Source: Bellilinea sp. (lineage in GTDB: Bacteria > Chloroflexota > Anaerolineae > Anaerolineales > Anaerolineaceae). From it: 64,000 nucleotides of DNA. The translations under genes and the position numbers were made by a program. The notes under the pieces are model-generated. The model saw only the letters and a program-made list of their open reading frames with translations, was not told where the DNA came from and did no database searches. This document shows positions 7,713-17,309 of the stretch, piece by piece. Where the stretch lies: the NCBI GenBank assembly GCA_026003615.1, contig BPHQ01000001.1, positions 124,001 through 188,000 of the forward strand, read 5' to 3'. Each line of letters starts with the position of its first letter. Position 1 is the first letter of the stretch.

Positions 7713-8255
7713 TTACCCGAACAGAAAAGGCAGAACGGCTTGCATCCACTCGCGTGCTGAGAGGAACACCCCTCCGCTCACCAAACCCAGAGCCATACCA
7801 GCCAGCACATCCGATACATAGTGCATACCGGTGAAAATGCGCGAGAGGCTGACCAGCACTGCCCAAATCATTACACAAACTGCTACCCAAAGAGGGGCGT
7901 TTGCTGTCACAACCGATGCGATCATCACTGCACGGGCGGCATGACCGGAGGGGAAAGAATGCGGGTCGGTGTTGCGGTAGATGCTGCCCCATTCGCCGGG
8001 CGGGCGACTGCGGCGGACCAGGAACTTGATGCTCATCACCAGGACAGCGAGCAGCAGAATATCCACTATCAAAAAGGCGGAAAACCCCCTCCAAGCGTTG
8101 GAAATCAACCACACAACACCCAAACCCAGCAGCCAAAACCAGGAATCGCCGGAGTGGGCTAAAAAGGCCACCAGTTTCCATTGGAAGGAGTCGTCCACTT
8201 CCATGCGCAGCCGATTGGACAGTTTCATATCCAGTTGGATCAATTTTTGCAACAT
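7713..8255 (-). CDS. PAP2-family membrane phosphatase
   Basis: A 180-residue integral membrane phosphatase related to phosphatidic acid phosphatase and undecaprenyl-diphosphatase (BcrC/PgpB type). The three motifs are present: KFLVRRSRP near residue 77, SFPSGHAARA near residue 98, and SRIFTGMHYVSDVLAG near residue 138. Four to six hydrophobic helices surround them, placing the active site at the outer face. Substrate could be undecaprenyl diphosphate or a phospholipid. Likely co-transcribed with the downstream lipoprotein gene. Confidence 0.9.
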   Translation of the reverse strand: MLQKLIQLDMKLSNRLRMEVDDSFQWKLVAFLAHSGDSWFWLLGLGVVWLISNAWRGFSAFLIVDILLLAVLVMSIKFLVRRSRPPGEWGSIYRNTDPHSFPSGHAARAVMIASVVTANAPLWVAVCVMIWAVLVSLSRIFTGMHYVSDVLAGMALGLVSGGVFLSAREWMQAVLPFLFG

Positions 8256-8468
8256 TTGAAGAAAACCCCGTAACCGCTATTTGAAAATCCCAACGGGAGT
8301 ATACCTTGATTGGAGAAAGTTGACCAGCAGTCACCTTACTGATTTGTCAATTCCAAAGAGCTATACTTCCCGTATAATTACCTTGGAAAAACATCTCCGT
8401 GGTTCGGGGTGTTGCCCAATCGGGAGGTTTTTGGGAATCACTGCCTTATAAAGGGAGTCGGGCGTCTC

Positions 8469-10139
8469 ATGAAATATTCACCTTCGATCCTCGATGGAAA
8501 AAGTTCACTGGGTTTTTGCGTTCTCATTCTGACGATCAGTCTCATTCTGAGTGCCTGCCAACCGCTATCCTTGCAGGTTGAACAGGCGCAGGCCTCAGTC
8601 AATTTACAGCGATTGCGGGCGCCGGATTGCTCCTACGGAGGAGCGATACGGTCGGTTGAAGCGGTGGATGATTATACGGTGCGCTTTACGCTGTGTAACC
8701 CCGACCCGGCCTTTCCGGCGAAATTGGCATTCCCGGTTTTTGCCATTCAAGACGATGCGTATTTGAATGACCACCGCGGTGATTCGAAGGAGATGAGCCG
8801 CCAGCCAAACGGCAGCGGACCTTACCGGCTCGTGGAGTATGTGCCGGGAGTACGGGTAGTTCTCCAACCGAATCCGGATTATTGGGGTTTACCACCCCGA
8901 ATTGAATCCTTGACCTTCCGATGGGCGACCACCTCGCTCTCGCGGCTGGTTGAAGTCAGCACCGATAAGGCTCAGGCGATGGACTCGCCCGACCCCAATT
9001 CGTTTTACAGCATTAATCAAGATAATGCCTTGACCCTGGTTTATCGACCCGCGTTGAATCTGGCGTTTGTTGGAATGAACAACCGCTTTGCACCCTTCAA
9101 TGATGCCCGAGTGCGTCAGGCGATCAGCATGTTGATTGACCGGGAGAGAATTGTCAACACGATTTACCCCGCTGGAACTGAGGTGGCCGAACAATTCCTT
9201 TCGCCAGTTTTTCAAGTGGGTTACACGCCGTTATATACCTGGCTGCCTTACGATCCACAGCAGGCGTTGGATTTATTGCGGCGGGCAAACTTCGATTTTG
9301 AACAGGAATTAACCCTGTCCTATTCTTCGCAGGGCAACGAATTGTTGCCGGATCCGCATCGGATTGCTCAAACGATTCGTTCACAGTTATTGCCTTACGG
9401 TATCAATGTGCGATTAAATCGCATGGATGCAAATGAGTTCGAACAATCCGTTCAAAGTGGAAACGAGGCTTTCTTCCTCTACTCGTGGTATGCGGATTAC
9501 GCCGACCCCAACAGCCTCTATACAACCATTTTTTCCTCCGATGCCAAACTGCTGGGGAATGTCTATCCGGATGTGCAGTTCATGGCGAATGAGGCTGGGC
9601 GAACCAGTGATCCTGACCAGCGCCAAAACCGATATAACCGAATCAATGAGATGCTTAGAATGCACGCACCGGCAATTCCGCTGGCTCATGTGCGTACGGC
9701 TGCAGTGTTTCGCCGCGAAGTGCAGGGGGCTGCAGTCAATGCTTATCTGGAAAATCTGCCGGAAGTGATCACTCCTGATGGAACACTGGTCTTTCTCCAA
9801 TCGGCCGAACCGGAATCGCTCTGGCCTGCGGATGCCACCCGCTGGACGACCTTCAGGGTGACCAGTTTGTTGTACTCCACACTGGTCGAAAATGAGTTTG
9901 ATGGGGTCGGTTTGCGGCCGGGCGTGGCGGAGTCGTGGTCATCCAACACAAATGCAACTGAATGGACCTTCAACCTGCGCTATGGTGTTCGTTTTACCAA
10001 TGGGGCATTGCTAAATGCCAATGATGTGGTGGCTTCTTTTGCGGCAATTTGGGATGCTCAAAATCCCAATCACACCGGAGATAGCGGCCAGTTCCAATTC
10101 TTCCAGCGCTTTTTTGGTTCATTCCTCAATCAGCCTTGA
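8469..10139 (+). CDS. Circularly permuted SBP_bac_5 solute-binding lipoprotein
   Basis: An extracellular peptide/nickel-type solute-binding protein. The ATG at 8469 is chosen because it begins a lipoprotein signal (MKYSPS..., hydrophobic helix, LSACQ). The mature protein starts in the middle of the usual fold (IRSVEAVDDYTVRFTL, GSGPYRLVEY, NPDYWG), runs through VRQAISMLIDRERIV and the C-terminal region ending near AVNAYLENL (about residue 430), and then continues with what is normally the N-terminus: a start strand, LLYSTLVEN, RPGVAESW, WTFNLRYGVRFTNG and LNANDVVASF, stopping near QFFQRFF. The break falls exactly where the protein begins. A truncated tandem duplicate is the alternative. No permease or ATPase gene is adjacent. 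Confidence 0.8.
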   Translation: MKYSPSILDGKSSLGFCVLILTISLILSACQPLSLQVEQAQASVNLQRLRAPDCSYGGAIRSVEAVDDYTVRFTLCNPDPAFPAKLAFPVFAIQDDAYLNDHRGDSKEMSRQPNGSGPYRLVEYVPGVRVVLQPNPDYWGLPPRIESLTFRWATTSLSRLVEVSTDKAQAMDSPDPNSFYSINQDNALTLVYRPALNLAFVGMNNRFAPFNDARVRQAISMLIDRERIVNTIYPAGTEVAEQFLSPVFQVGYTPLYTWLPYDPQQALDLLRRANFDFEQELTLSYSSQGNELLPDPHRIAQTIRSQLLPYGINVRLNRMDANEFEQSVQSGNEAFFLYSWYADYADPNSLYTTIFSSDAKLLGNVYPDVQFMANEAGRTSDPDQRQNRYNRINEMLRMHAPAIPLAHVRTAAVFRREVQGAAVNAYLENLPEVITPDGTLVFLQSAEPESLWPADATRWTTFRVTSLLYSTLVENEFDGVGLRPGVAESWSSNTNATEWTFNLRYGVRFTNGALLNANDVVASFAAIWDAQNPNHTGDSGQFQFFQRFFGSFLNQP

Positions 10140-10177
10140 TGAATCGGGATTGATGCAGGGCTGAATTCAACGCTCGA

Positions 10178-10202
10178 GGGCTGCCTGTTTTTCCGGCAGC
10201 CC
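10178..10202 (+). terminator. Hairpin after the solute-binding protein gene
   Basis: GGGCTGCC (10178-10185) pairs with GGCAGCCC (10195-10202) around a nine-base loop; TTCTT and a later TTTT follow. It sits 38 bases past the stop and before the macroglobulin gene, as an intrinsic terminator with a weak U tract. Confidence 0.6.
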
Positions 10203-10355
10203 TTCTTGAAACTTTTAATGGGCAAAATTCGTCTGATTGGTGAATCTGTCTGTCCTGCTTCAACAAAATTCGTCTTAATTTTTATCGGTTCAAATTGTGG
10301 TAAAGTAAAGTTAGTTCGCCGAAAAAAAAGAGTGACATTTACGGAGGAGCCCACA

Positions 10356-13300
10356 ATGAGAAACAAAACTCAGCCGGGTTTGTTTCGGGTGATGATGACG
10401 CTGTTTGGGTTAATGGCGTTGGTAAGTGTTTCCTGCAACTTGCCCTTTGGGGGAGGGATAAATCAGCCCCTTGCAACGCAAACGGCTGCCCAGCCCACCC
10501 AACTGCCTGTGCAACAAGAGGAGCTGCCACCGACGATTTTGGAGGTACAACCGGAACCGGGTAGTATTCTCACTTCGTCCAAAGGAGTGGTGGTAACGTT
10601 CGATCAACCGATGGACCGTCCCTCGGTAGAAGGTGCTCTGGAGGTACAGCCGGTCATGGCCGGTCGTTTTGAATGGCTGGACGACACCTCGGTGCGCTTT
10701 GTGCCGGATCAAACTCTGCCATTGGATACTCCCATTACGTTCACGTTGCAGACAACCGCAAAGGATAAAAGCGGCAAGAACCTGGCCCGTTCGTTTTCTT
10801 TCGTGTTTCGCACGGCGGGGGAATTGCGAATTACCGAGCGTCTCCCTCAGCCGGATGTGCAAGATGTTGACTCCACCTCGATTATCGCGGTGACCTTCAA
10901 CCGACCGGTGGTTGAATTGGGCGAGGTCGGTTCATCCGAACCGGCGGCGTTTTCCATCCAACCAGCAGCCGATGGGGAAGGCCGATGGTTGAACACCAGT
11001 ACCTTTGTGTTCACTCCCCGGCCGGCACTGGAAGGCGGTAAGACCTATCAAGTTGAGCTGAATACCGCTCTGGTAGGTGTGGATGGGATGTCTCTGGCTG
11101 ATGATGAATTGGTGAACTGGCAGTTCAGTACGGTGAAACCGGCTTTGATTGGCATTGAGCCGTCTCTGGACGCTCCCCAGCCGCTGGATGTTGAGCTGCG
11201 CCTGATCTTCAATCAGCCCATGAACCGGCGCAGTGTTGAACAGGGTTTTCGCTTGAAGAGTGAAGATGGCAGCACCATCAATGTGACTTATGAGTGGAGC
11301 GAGCGGGATACCGTTATTGCGATTAAGCCTCAGCAATTGCTGGAACGAAATCGGGAGTACCGGATTGAGATGGGTCGGGTTGAAGCGTTGGGCGGGGTGG
11401 CCATTGAGGAGATGATGAACCAATCTTTCCGAACAGTGGGGCAGTTTCAGGTTATTTCCACTACCCCCTCAGCCGGACAAGATTTGGACGTGTATGGGGA
11501 TTATGCTTCCATGCTGGTAGAATTTTCAGCCCCTCTGGCACGCGCTCAAAACCTGAACGAGCGGGTCATTCTTGAACCAAAAGTTGGTAATTTTTATTTG
11601 TTCAGTGATGAGCAAGCCGGATTTTTGTATCTTTCCGGTTTCTTTAAGAGCGGCCAGTCCTATCGTCTGACCCTGAAAGCAGATCTCCAGGATCGCTGGG
11701 GACAGTCACTGGGGCAGGATTACACGATTACCTTCAAAGCCAGTAATTCGCTTCCCACCCTTAATATTCCAATCCAAAACACATACGGCACACTGTATTA
11801 CGCCCTGCCGGGCGATACTGGTTTACCGGCATATGCGACCAATCTGACGTTATTGAATATCCGTCGGGCACGAATGACCTTGGTGGATGTCCTCCGCGCG
11901 GTTGAACGCACGCCTTCCTTTGAGACCTTGCCGCTGGAAGAAAACTGGCAGGTTGAATTGAATTTACCCCAAAATGCCAGTCAGGGAATTGAAATTCCGT
12001 TAAAGGCAGATGGCAGCGGTCTGGAAACAGGCCTGTATGCGTTTCGGATTTCTTCGCCGCAGTTTACCGAAACCTATCAAACGACTAATTTGCTGATGGT
12101 AGTCAGTCCTGTGCATCTGACGATTAAAGAAAATCAGCAAGAGGTGATGGTTTGGGCGGTTAACGCCTTAAACCGTCGCCCGGTGAGTGGACGAGAGATC
12201 ACGGTGTATCAGGCAGGTAGCGGATTGGAGTTGGGTAAAGCCCAAACCGACGAGCAAGGCGTTGCTCGAATTTCCCTTAATGAAAGTAATCTTTACCGCA
12301 CGCTGGTGGTTACGCTGGGAAAGGAGGGCGATCCCGATTTTTCACTGGCAACTACGGAGTGGAATGCCGGAATTTCGCCCTATAATTTTGGAATTAGTAG
12401 TGTTTACGATCAATCCGATATCAAAATCTATGGCTATACCGATCGCCCCATTTATCAGCCGGGGCAAACCGTTTACTATCGCTATGTTTTCCGACAATGG
12501 GACGATGCACGCTATCCCCCGGCGGATTTAAGGGAGATTACCGTAAAGGTTTTTGGGGGTTACTCCCCCGAAGAGGGGACACCTTTACTGGAAACCCAAA
12601 AACTGACCCTCTCGCCTTATGGCACGGTGCACGGAAAGGTGCAGTTACCACCAGATGCTCCAACCGGCTTATATTCCATCCAGATCGAGGAGCAGCCCGA
12701 TTCGGTCATTGAGTTTCAGGTGGCGGCATACCGCAAGCCGGAAATTGATTTACAGGTTACATTTTCTAAAACGGATTATCGGCTGGGAGAAGACATTCGT
12801 GCTGAGGTGGGGGCTAATTATTTCTTCGGCGCCCCGGCTGCTGGTGTCAACGTCAGCTGGTCATTGTATGCCCGCAACGCAGAAGCCGACCTGCCGGGCG
12901 GCTACGTTTCGGGGCGGGTGGATACCTTTTGGCTTGAGCCGGACTGGTGGATGTGGATGGATTCCCCTCTTGGTGATTATGTCATCGGCGGCAGTGGAGT
13001 AACGGGGGAAGATGGGCGTTTTCCATTGACTCTCCTGGGTCAAAGCCTCAGTACTTTGCTTGAAGAAAATCGTCAGAAAATTCTGACCCTCGAAGTCACA
13101 ATGACGGATGAAAGCGGCTTCCCTCTGGCTCAACGGGCGCAAACCATTCTCCACCCCGCGGATTTTGTTGTGGGAATTCGGCCGGAAAGCTGGGTTCAAC
13201 CGGCCGGCAGTTCGTTCATCTTTTCCATTCTCACAGTTGACTGGCAAAATCAGCCAATTGGAAACCTCCCGCTGAGTGCCTCCTTCGACCGAGTTGAATG

Positions 13301-16277
13301 GGTGCAGGAGTGGAGTGAATTCGAAACTGGTGCTGTTTCCTACCGTGAGACAGTCACGCCAGTCAGTGGGGCTGATTTACGAACCGGAACGAACGGTCTG
13401 GCAACCCTGGAATTTACACCCCAAGAACCGGGGGTATATCGTTTGGAAGTGCGCGGTGAAGGAGCCGTCTCTCAGGCTTTGGTTTGGGTGGGGGGATCGG
13501 GGTCCGCTCCGTGGCCGCGTTTGCCAAACCAGCAAATTCGGTTAGAAGCCGACCGGAAGGAATACAACGTTGGGGATACCGCCCAAATTTTCATTCCGAA
13601 TCCGTTGAAGGGCAACACGCTGGCTTTGCTCAGTGTCGAACGGCGTGGGGTGATTTCCTATCAAGTGCTTTCGATTGGCGAGGGAGGTGAAACGGTTAGT
13701 CTGCCCATTGCCGAAACATTTGCTCCAAATGTTTTTGTGTCCGTGACGCTGCTGGGCCTCAATGAAACCGGCAAGCCGGATTTCCGGCAGGGTTATCTCG
13801 CCATTAAGGTAAAACCCGAAGCGTTTCAACTGGATGTACGCTTGATTTCCCCCCAAACCCGCTTCGAGCCGCGTCAAACCGTTCGGCTTGATTTGCTGGT
13901 AAGGGATTGGCGTGGCAATCCGTTGCAGGGCGAGTTTTCAGTAGCGGTGGTGGATAAAGCCATTTTCGCCCTGGCTGAACCAAACGCTCCCGATATTTTC
14001 AGTGCGTTATACGGAGATCAGCCGCTGGGGGTGCTGACCAGTTGTTCGCTGGCGGCCTATATTGGCCGTATACCCCTGCTGCCGCGAGGTTTGGGTGGCG
14101 GTGGTGGTGGAGAGGCCACACAACTATCCCTGCGCAGTGAGTTTCGGGATACCGCTTACTGGTCCGGTGCGTTGGAAACCGATTCCAGTGGTTACGCTCA
14201 GGTGGAATTTAGCCTGCCGGATAATTTGACCACGTGGGTTGTCCTCGTGCGTGGACTGACACGAGATGCACGCGTGGGGGAAGCATCCACCGAGATTGTG
14301 GTCAGTAAGGATTTGCTGATTCGGCCGGTGATACCACGCTTTGCAGTAGCCGGTGATCGGATCGAAATTGGCGCCGTGGTTCAAAATAATACAGATACTC
14401 CTCTTGATGTCACCGTCCGCCTGCAGAGCAGCGGGCTGGTGCTGGAAGACCCCCAATTGGAGCGGCAGGCACTCCAACTGGCTGCCAAAGGACGTCAACG
14501 GGTAAACTGGTGGGTCAAAGCACAGGATTTGCCTTCGGCTTCGATGATCTTCAGCGTGGAAGGCGGAGGATTGCAGGATACCGTCATGCTTTCCAATGAA
14601 GATTTACCTATTTACCGGTACAGTACTACGCAATCATTTGTGACCGGTGGGATTTTGGAGCAAGCAGGAGAGGTTTTAGAGGTAGTCAGTCTGCCGCGTT
14701 CGTTTACCCCAACCGGGGGCAACCTGAGGGTTGAGCTATCTCCCAATCTGGCAGGAAGTGTCTTTTCGGGTTTGGAAGTGTTGGAAGGTTATTCGGATGA
14801 TTTTAACGAGGTTTTGCTCTCGCGTCTGCTGGCTAATTTGAGCGTTTACCAATTGAGCCGGGAGACCAATTTTTCTGCCCCCGATTTAAGCGATCGCTTA
14901 CAGCAAGCTATCCGGCGTGATCTCGACCGAGTGCTGAATAGGCAACAGGCCGATGGCGGGTGGAGCTGGATCAGCGGCGAACCCAGCGACTTTTTCCTGA
15001 GTTCCTTTGGCCTGTGGGTGCTCGATCAGGCCAGTGCGGCCGGTTTTGTCATTGAACCTTTTCGGATTTTAGATGCCAATCGTTTCGTTACGGCTGGTCT
15101 TTACACCCCGGAAATGGTACAGGAAACCGCCAAACTGGATCAACTGGCCTTTGCCTATTTTGTACTCAATCAACATGGCCGCCAAAATCAAGTGCCTCCG
15201 GAGATTGTTCGTTTACGGGATCGCTTAAGTCCATGGGGGCAGGCTTTTCTGGCGTTGGCGCTGAATGGCAGTGGGGATACACCCTCGGCTGAAACCATCC
15301 TGGCCGATTTACAGGGCAGTGCAAATCGCTCGGCAACTGGTGCTTTCTGGCAGGAAGAGGATCATTCGCTCTACCGTTTTTCGAATACCTATGCTGCTAC
15401 TTCGATAGTTTTGATGGCGTTGGTGGAACTGGACCCGGCATCGCCGCTGGTTGCTGACGCGGTGCGTTATCTGACTCTGCAACGTGGGACGCAAGGCTGG
15501 TTGAACAGTTACGGTAGCGGGTGGGTGCTGGCGGCACTCAGTCGGGCAGTGCGGGCAACCGGTGAGTTGCAGGGTAACTACTCCTTTTCAGCCAGTTTGA
15601 ACGGCGCTGCTATTGCCAGCGGAGAAGCAGGGGGTGCACAATCCTTTAACACTGTGCGGGCTGACGTGAACATTGCCCAATTTCCTTCTGCCCGGAACGC
15701 ATTGCGTGTTCAGCGCACAGCTGGCAGCGGGCGTTTATATTACCGGGCGATACTCGATGTTGGTCAACCGGTAGAAACGGTCCAAGCCATGGACGGTGGA
15801 ATTGTCCTTAGCCGGGAATATTTTTTGGAAGGGGCTGACTGTGGAATGGATATCTGTCCCCCCGTTACCGGCGTTAACCGCTCGGCGAGCAATCCGGTTG
15901 TGCAGGTGCGACTATCTATCACTGTACCGCAGGATATAACTTATCTTGTAGTGGAGGATTATATCCCCGCCGGAGCAGAAATTGTGAATACAACCTTGCA
16001 AACTACCCCGCAAGGCAGTGAACCGGAGCAAACTCGGTTTGTGGATCAAAACCGTTTCAACCGTGGGTGGGGCTGGTGGCACTTTCATGAACCCCGCATT
16101 TTCGATGATCATATCCGTTGGGTGGGGGCGTATGTGCCGGCCGGAACATATTTGTTGACCTATCGCATCATGCCGCTGCAAGCAGGGGAATTTCGGGTGC
16201 TGCCGGGACGTGCCTTTGCCTATTATTTTCCGGATGTTCAGGGAAGAACGGCAGGCATGGTGTTCAAGATAGAATAG
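10356..16277 (+). CDS. Alpha-2-macroglobulin family surface protein lacking the thioester
   Basis: A 1,973-residue bacterial alpha-2-macroglobulin, a large protease-trapping or envelope-protecting protein. ATG 10356 follows a strong GGAGGAG site. The N-terminus has a hydrophobic signal ending VSVSC, a probable lipoprotein site with an unusual Ser at -3. Four or so Ig-like (Big_5) domains, each starting like ILEVQPEPGSILT and FDQPMDRPSVEG, fill residues 50-500. The MG2-type TDRPIYQPGQTVYY is near residue 690, and the A2M domain with FSLPDNLTTWVVLVRGLT near 1285. Where thioester proteins have GCxEQ, this one reads EGYSDDFNEVLLSRLL (about residue 1478), so it cannot form the thioester, like YfaS-type members. 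Ends with an alpha/alpha toroid and a receptor-binding-like domain. No pbpC neighbour. Confidence 0.9.
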   Translation: MRNKTQPGLFRVMMTLFGLMALVSVSCNLPFGGGINQPLATQTAAQPTQLPVQQEELPPTILEVQPEPGSILTSSKGVVVTFDQPMDRPSVEGALEVQPVMAGRFEWLDDTSVRFVPDQTLPLDTPITFTLQTTAKDKSGKNLARSFSFVFRTAGELRITERLPQPDVQDVDSTSIIAVTFNRPVVELGEVGSSEPAAFSIQPAADGEGRWLNTSTFVFTPRPALEGGKTYQVELNTALVGVDGMSLADDELVNWQFSTVKPALIGIEPSLDAPQPLDVELRLIFNQPMNRRSVEQGFRLKSEDGSTINVTYEWSERDTVIAIKPQQLLERNREYRIEMGRVEALGGVAIEEMMNQSFRTVGQFQVISTTPSAGQDLDVYGDYASMLVEFSAPLARAQNLNERVILEPKVGNFYLFSDEQAGFLYLSGFFKSGQSYRLTLKADLQDRWGQSLGQDYTITFKASNSLPTLNIPIQNTYGTLYYALPGDTGLPAYATNLTLLNIRRARMTLVDVLRAVERTPSFETLPLEENWQVELNLPQNASQGIEIPLKADGSGLETGLYAFRISSPQFTETYQTTNLLMVVSPVHLTIKENQQEVMVWAVNALNRRPVSGREITVYQAGSGLELGKAQTDEQGVARISLNESNLYRTLVVTLGKEGDPDFSLATTEWNAGISPYNFGISSVYDQSDIKIYGYTDRPIYQPGQTVYYRYVFRQWDDARYPPADLREITVKVFGGYSPEEGTPLLETQKLTLSPYGTVHGKVQLPPDAPTGLYSIQIEEQPDSVIEFQVAAYRKPEIDLQVTFSKTDYRLGEDIRAEVGANYFFGAPAAGVNVSWSLYARNAEADLPGGYVSGRVDTFWLEPDWWMWMDSPLGDYVIGGSGVTGEDGRFPLTLLGQSLSTLLEENRQKILTLEVTMTDESGFPLAQRAQTILHPADFVVGIRPESWVQPAGSSFIFSILTVDWQNQPIGNLPLSASFDRVEWVQEWSEFETGAVSYRETVTPVSGADLRTGTNGLATLEFTPQEPGVYRLEVRGEGAVSQALVWVGGSGSAPWPRLPNQQIRLEADRKEYNVGDTAQIFIPNPLKGNTLALLSVERRGVISYQVLSIGEGGETVSLPIAETFAPNVFVSVTLLGLNETGKPDFRQGYLAIKVKPEAFQLDVRLISPQTRFEPRQTVRLDLLVRDWRGNPLQGEFSVAVVDKAIFALAEPNAPDIFSALYGDQPLGVLTSCSLAAYIGRIPLLPRGLGGGGGGEATQLSLRSEFRDTAYWSGALETDSSGYAQVEFSLPDNLTTWVVLVRGLTRDARVGEASTEIVVSKDLLIRPVIPRFAVAGDRIEIGAVVQNNTDTPLDVTVRLQSSGLVLEDPQLERQALQLAAKGRQRVNWWVKAQDLPSASMIFSVEGGGLQDTVMLSNEDLPIYRYSTTQSFVTGGILEQAGEVLEVVSLPRSFTPTGGNLRVELSPNLAGSVFSGLEVLEGYSDDFNEVLLSRLLANLSVYQLSRETNFSAPDLSDRLQQAIRRDLDRVLNRQQADGGWSWISGEPSDFFLSSFGLWVLDQASAAGFVIEPFRILDANRFVTAGLYTPEMVQETAKLDQLAFAYFVLNQHGRQNQVPPEIVRLRDRLSPWGQAFLALALNGSGDTPSAETILADLQGSANRSATGAFWQEEDHSLYRFSNTYAATSIVLMALVELDPASPLVADAVRYLTLQRGTQGWLNSYGSGWVLAALSRAVRATGELQGNYSFSASLNGAAIASGEAGGAQSFNTVRADVNIAQFPSARNALRVQRTAGSGRLYYRAILDVGQPVETVQAMDGGIVLSREYFLEGADCGMDICPPVTGVNRSASNPVVQVRLSITVPQDITYLVVEDYIPAGAEIVNTTLQTTPQGSEPEQTRFVDQNRFNRGWGWWHFHEPRIFDDHIRWVGAYVPAGTYLLTYRIMPLQAGEFRVLPGRAFAYYFPDVQGRTAGMVFKIE

Positions 16278-16288
16278 GAAAGACACAC

Positions 16289-16813
16289 TCAATCGGCTGG
16301 CGGATTGGAAAGTTCATCCAGGATAGTGGAGAGCCGTTCCAAATCCGCCAGCAGAGTTTCAAGGGCTTCATGCCGGGCGGGTGGTTGGGGCATTTCGGAT
16401 CGAACGGGCTGCGGAGCGGGTTTCAACAGCAGGCTGCCGACCCATGCGGCTTCCTCTGGCGACAAATTACCCGCATTTACCAGTTGTTCCAGGCGGTATG
16501 AAATTTCCCGATTGACCAGTTGATCGAATTGATCCCGGCCAAACAGACTGGCCAGCAGGGCTGGCAGGTTTTTTTCTCCGAAATCCAACCATTTTCCGAA
16601 GGGGCTGGTTGGCAACCATCCCCCCAACCGCTTTTCAGCGCTGAAAAGGGCTTGCAACATCACCAGGGTGGTCAGGTCAACGCCGCTGTCATGGTCTATG
16701 ACCTGAACTTCCTCACCCTCCCGCAAGTATTTCGCAATCTCCGGCAGGGTGATGTAGCGGCGGTTGTCGGTATCGTATAACTTGCGGTTGCTGTAACGCT
16801 TGATGTGCAGCAT
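16289..16813 (-). CDS. phaR: PhaR-type polyhydroxyalkanoate synthesis regulator
   Basis: The N-terminal 60 residues are the PHB/PHA accumulation regulator DNA-binding domain: IKRYSNRKLYDTDNRRYITL, then EGEEVQVIDHDSGVDLTT, and LVMLQALF. In PHA producers PhaR represses phasin genes and binds PHA granules. The remaining 110 residues are poorly conserved, with a proline-rich stretch and a C-terminal helix. It lies 11 bases downstream of the phasin-like gene on the same strand, the usual partner. No PHA synthase is in the window, so actual granule formation is not shown. Confidence 0.85.
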   Translation of the reverse strand: MLHIKRYSNRKLYDTDNRRYITLPEIAKYLREGEEVQVIDHDSGVDLTTLVMLQALFSAEKRLGGWLPTSPFGKWLDFGEKNLPALLASLFGRDQFDQLVNREISYRLEQLVNAGNLSPEEAAWVGSLLLKPAPQPVRSEMPQPPARHEALETLLADLERLSTILDELSNPPAD

Positions 16814-16824
16814 TAAGAGCCGGA

Positions 16825-17178
16825 TTACTCGTTGCGTTCTTTACGCAAATCTTCAATCTTTTTGCTCAACTCAGCGATTTTTGCGCTGAGGGCTTCAATG
16901 TCCGCCTGGGTGACCGGAGCCGGCCGGCTTTTCTGGGCAGCGGCGCGGCGTTCTTGTTCCAGTTTTTCGCGTTTTTCCATGATCTCCTGAATCATCCGGC
17001 GGGCGTCCTTTTCGGCCAGTTCGCCTTTTTCCACCAGACGATTGACAAAGCGCTCAATTTCTTCCTGGGCCAGGGCGGCAGCTCCGATTCCTGCCAGCAG
17101 GATTTTCCGTGAGAGTTCGGTGAATCCACCACGATTGGTAACATCTTCGACAGATTCGTGCTCGATTCGTTTAGCCAT
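16825..17178 (-). CDS. Phasin-like coiled-coil protein
   Basis: A 117-residue protein resembling the PhaF/PhaI-type phasin superfamily, which coats PHA granules. SRKILLAGIGAAALAQEEIERF near residues 23-44 is the typical amphipathic segment, followed by NRLVEKGELAEKDARRMIQE and a highly charged helix; the C-terminal third (LSAKIAELSKKIEDLRKERNE) is a heptad-like coiled coil. Directly upstream are two perfect palindromes (17193-17233) and a good AAGGAGG ribosome site. Followed by the PhaR-type gene. Confidence 0.8.
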   Translation of the reverse strand: MAKRIEHESVEDVTNRGGFTELSRKILLAGIGAAALAQEEIERFVNRLVEKGELAEKDARRMIQEIMEKREKLEQERRAAAQKSRPAPVTQADIEALSAKIAELSKKIEDLRKERNE

Positions 17179-17192
17179 TTCAACCTCCTTGG

Positions 17193-17233
17193 ATAACGCA
17201 TTGCGTTATTTAGAATATAACGCAATGCGTTAT
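17193..17233. promoter_or_regulatory. Twin 17-bp palindromes upstream of the phasin-like gene
   Basis: Two copies of ATAACGCA-W-TGCGTTAT occupy 17193-17209 and 17217-17233. Each is a perfect palindrome around a single central base (T and A respectively), with centres 24 bp apart. They lie 15 to 55 bases upstream of the ATG at 17178, the expected place for an operator. The PhaR-type protein encoded two genes on is a candidate ligand, but the sequence alone does not show this. Confidence 0.75.
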
Positions 17234-17309
17234 GTTTGTCAACGGTTTATGTTTATCTTTAACGGCCATTCAGGAAATTCAGCGAAGATGAGTTCAAAAA
17301 TGCCTTCAA

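Noticed and set aside
7594-8334. 246-codon open frame overlapping the PAP2 and lipoprotein genes
   Set aside because: Same strand in another frame, no recognisable motif, while PAP2 motifs are complete in the chosen frame.
10206-10355. Fifty extra N-terminal residues on the macroglobulin
   Set aside because: They would place the signal peptide internally; ATG 10356 has a strong ribosome site and begins the signal.
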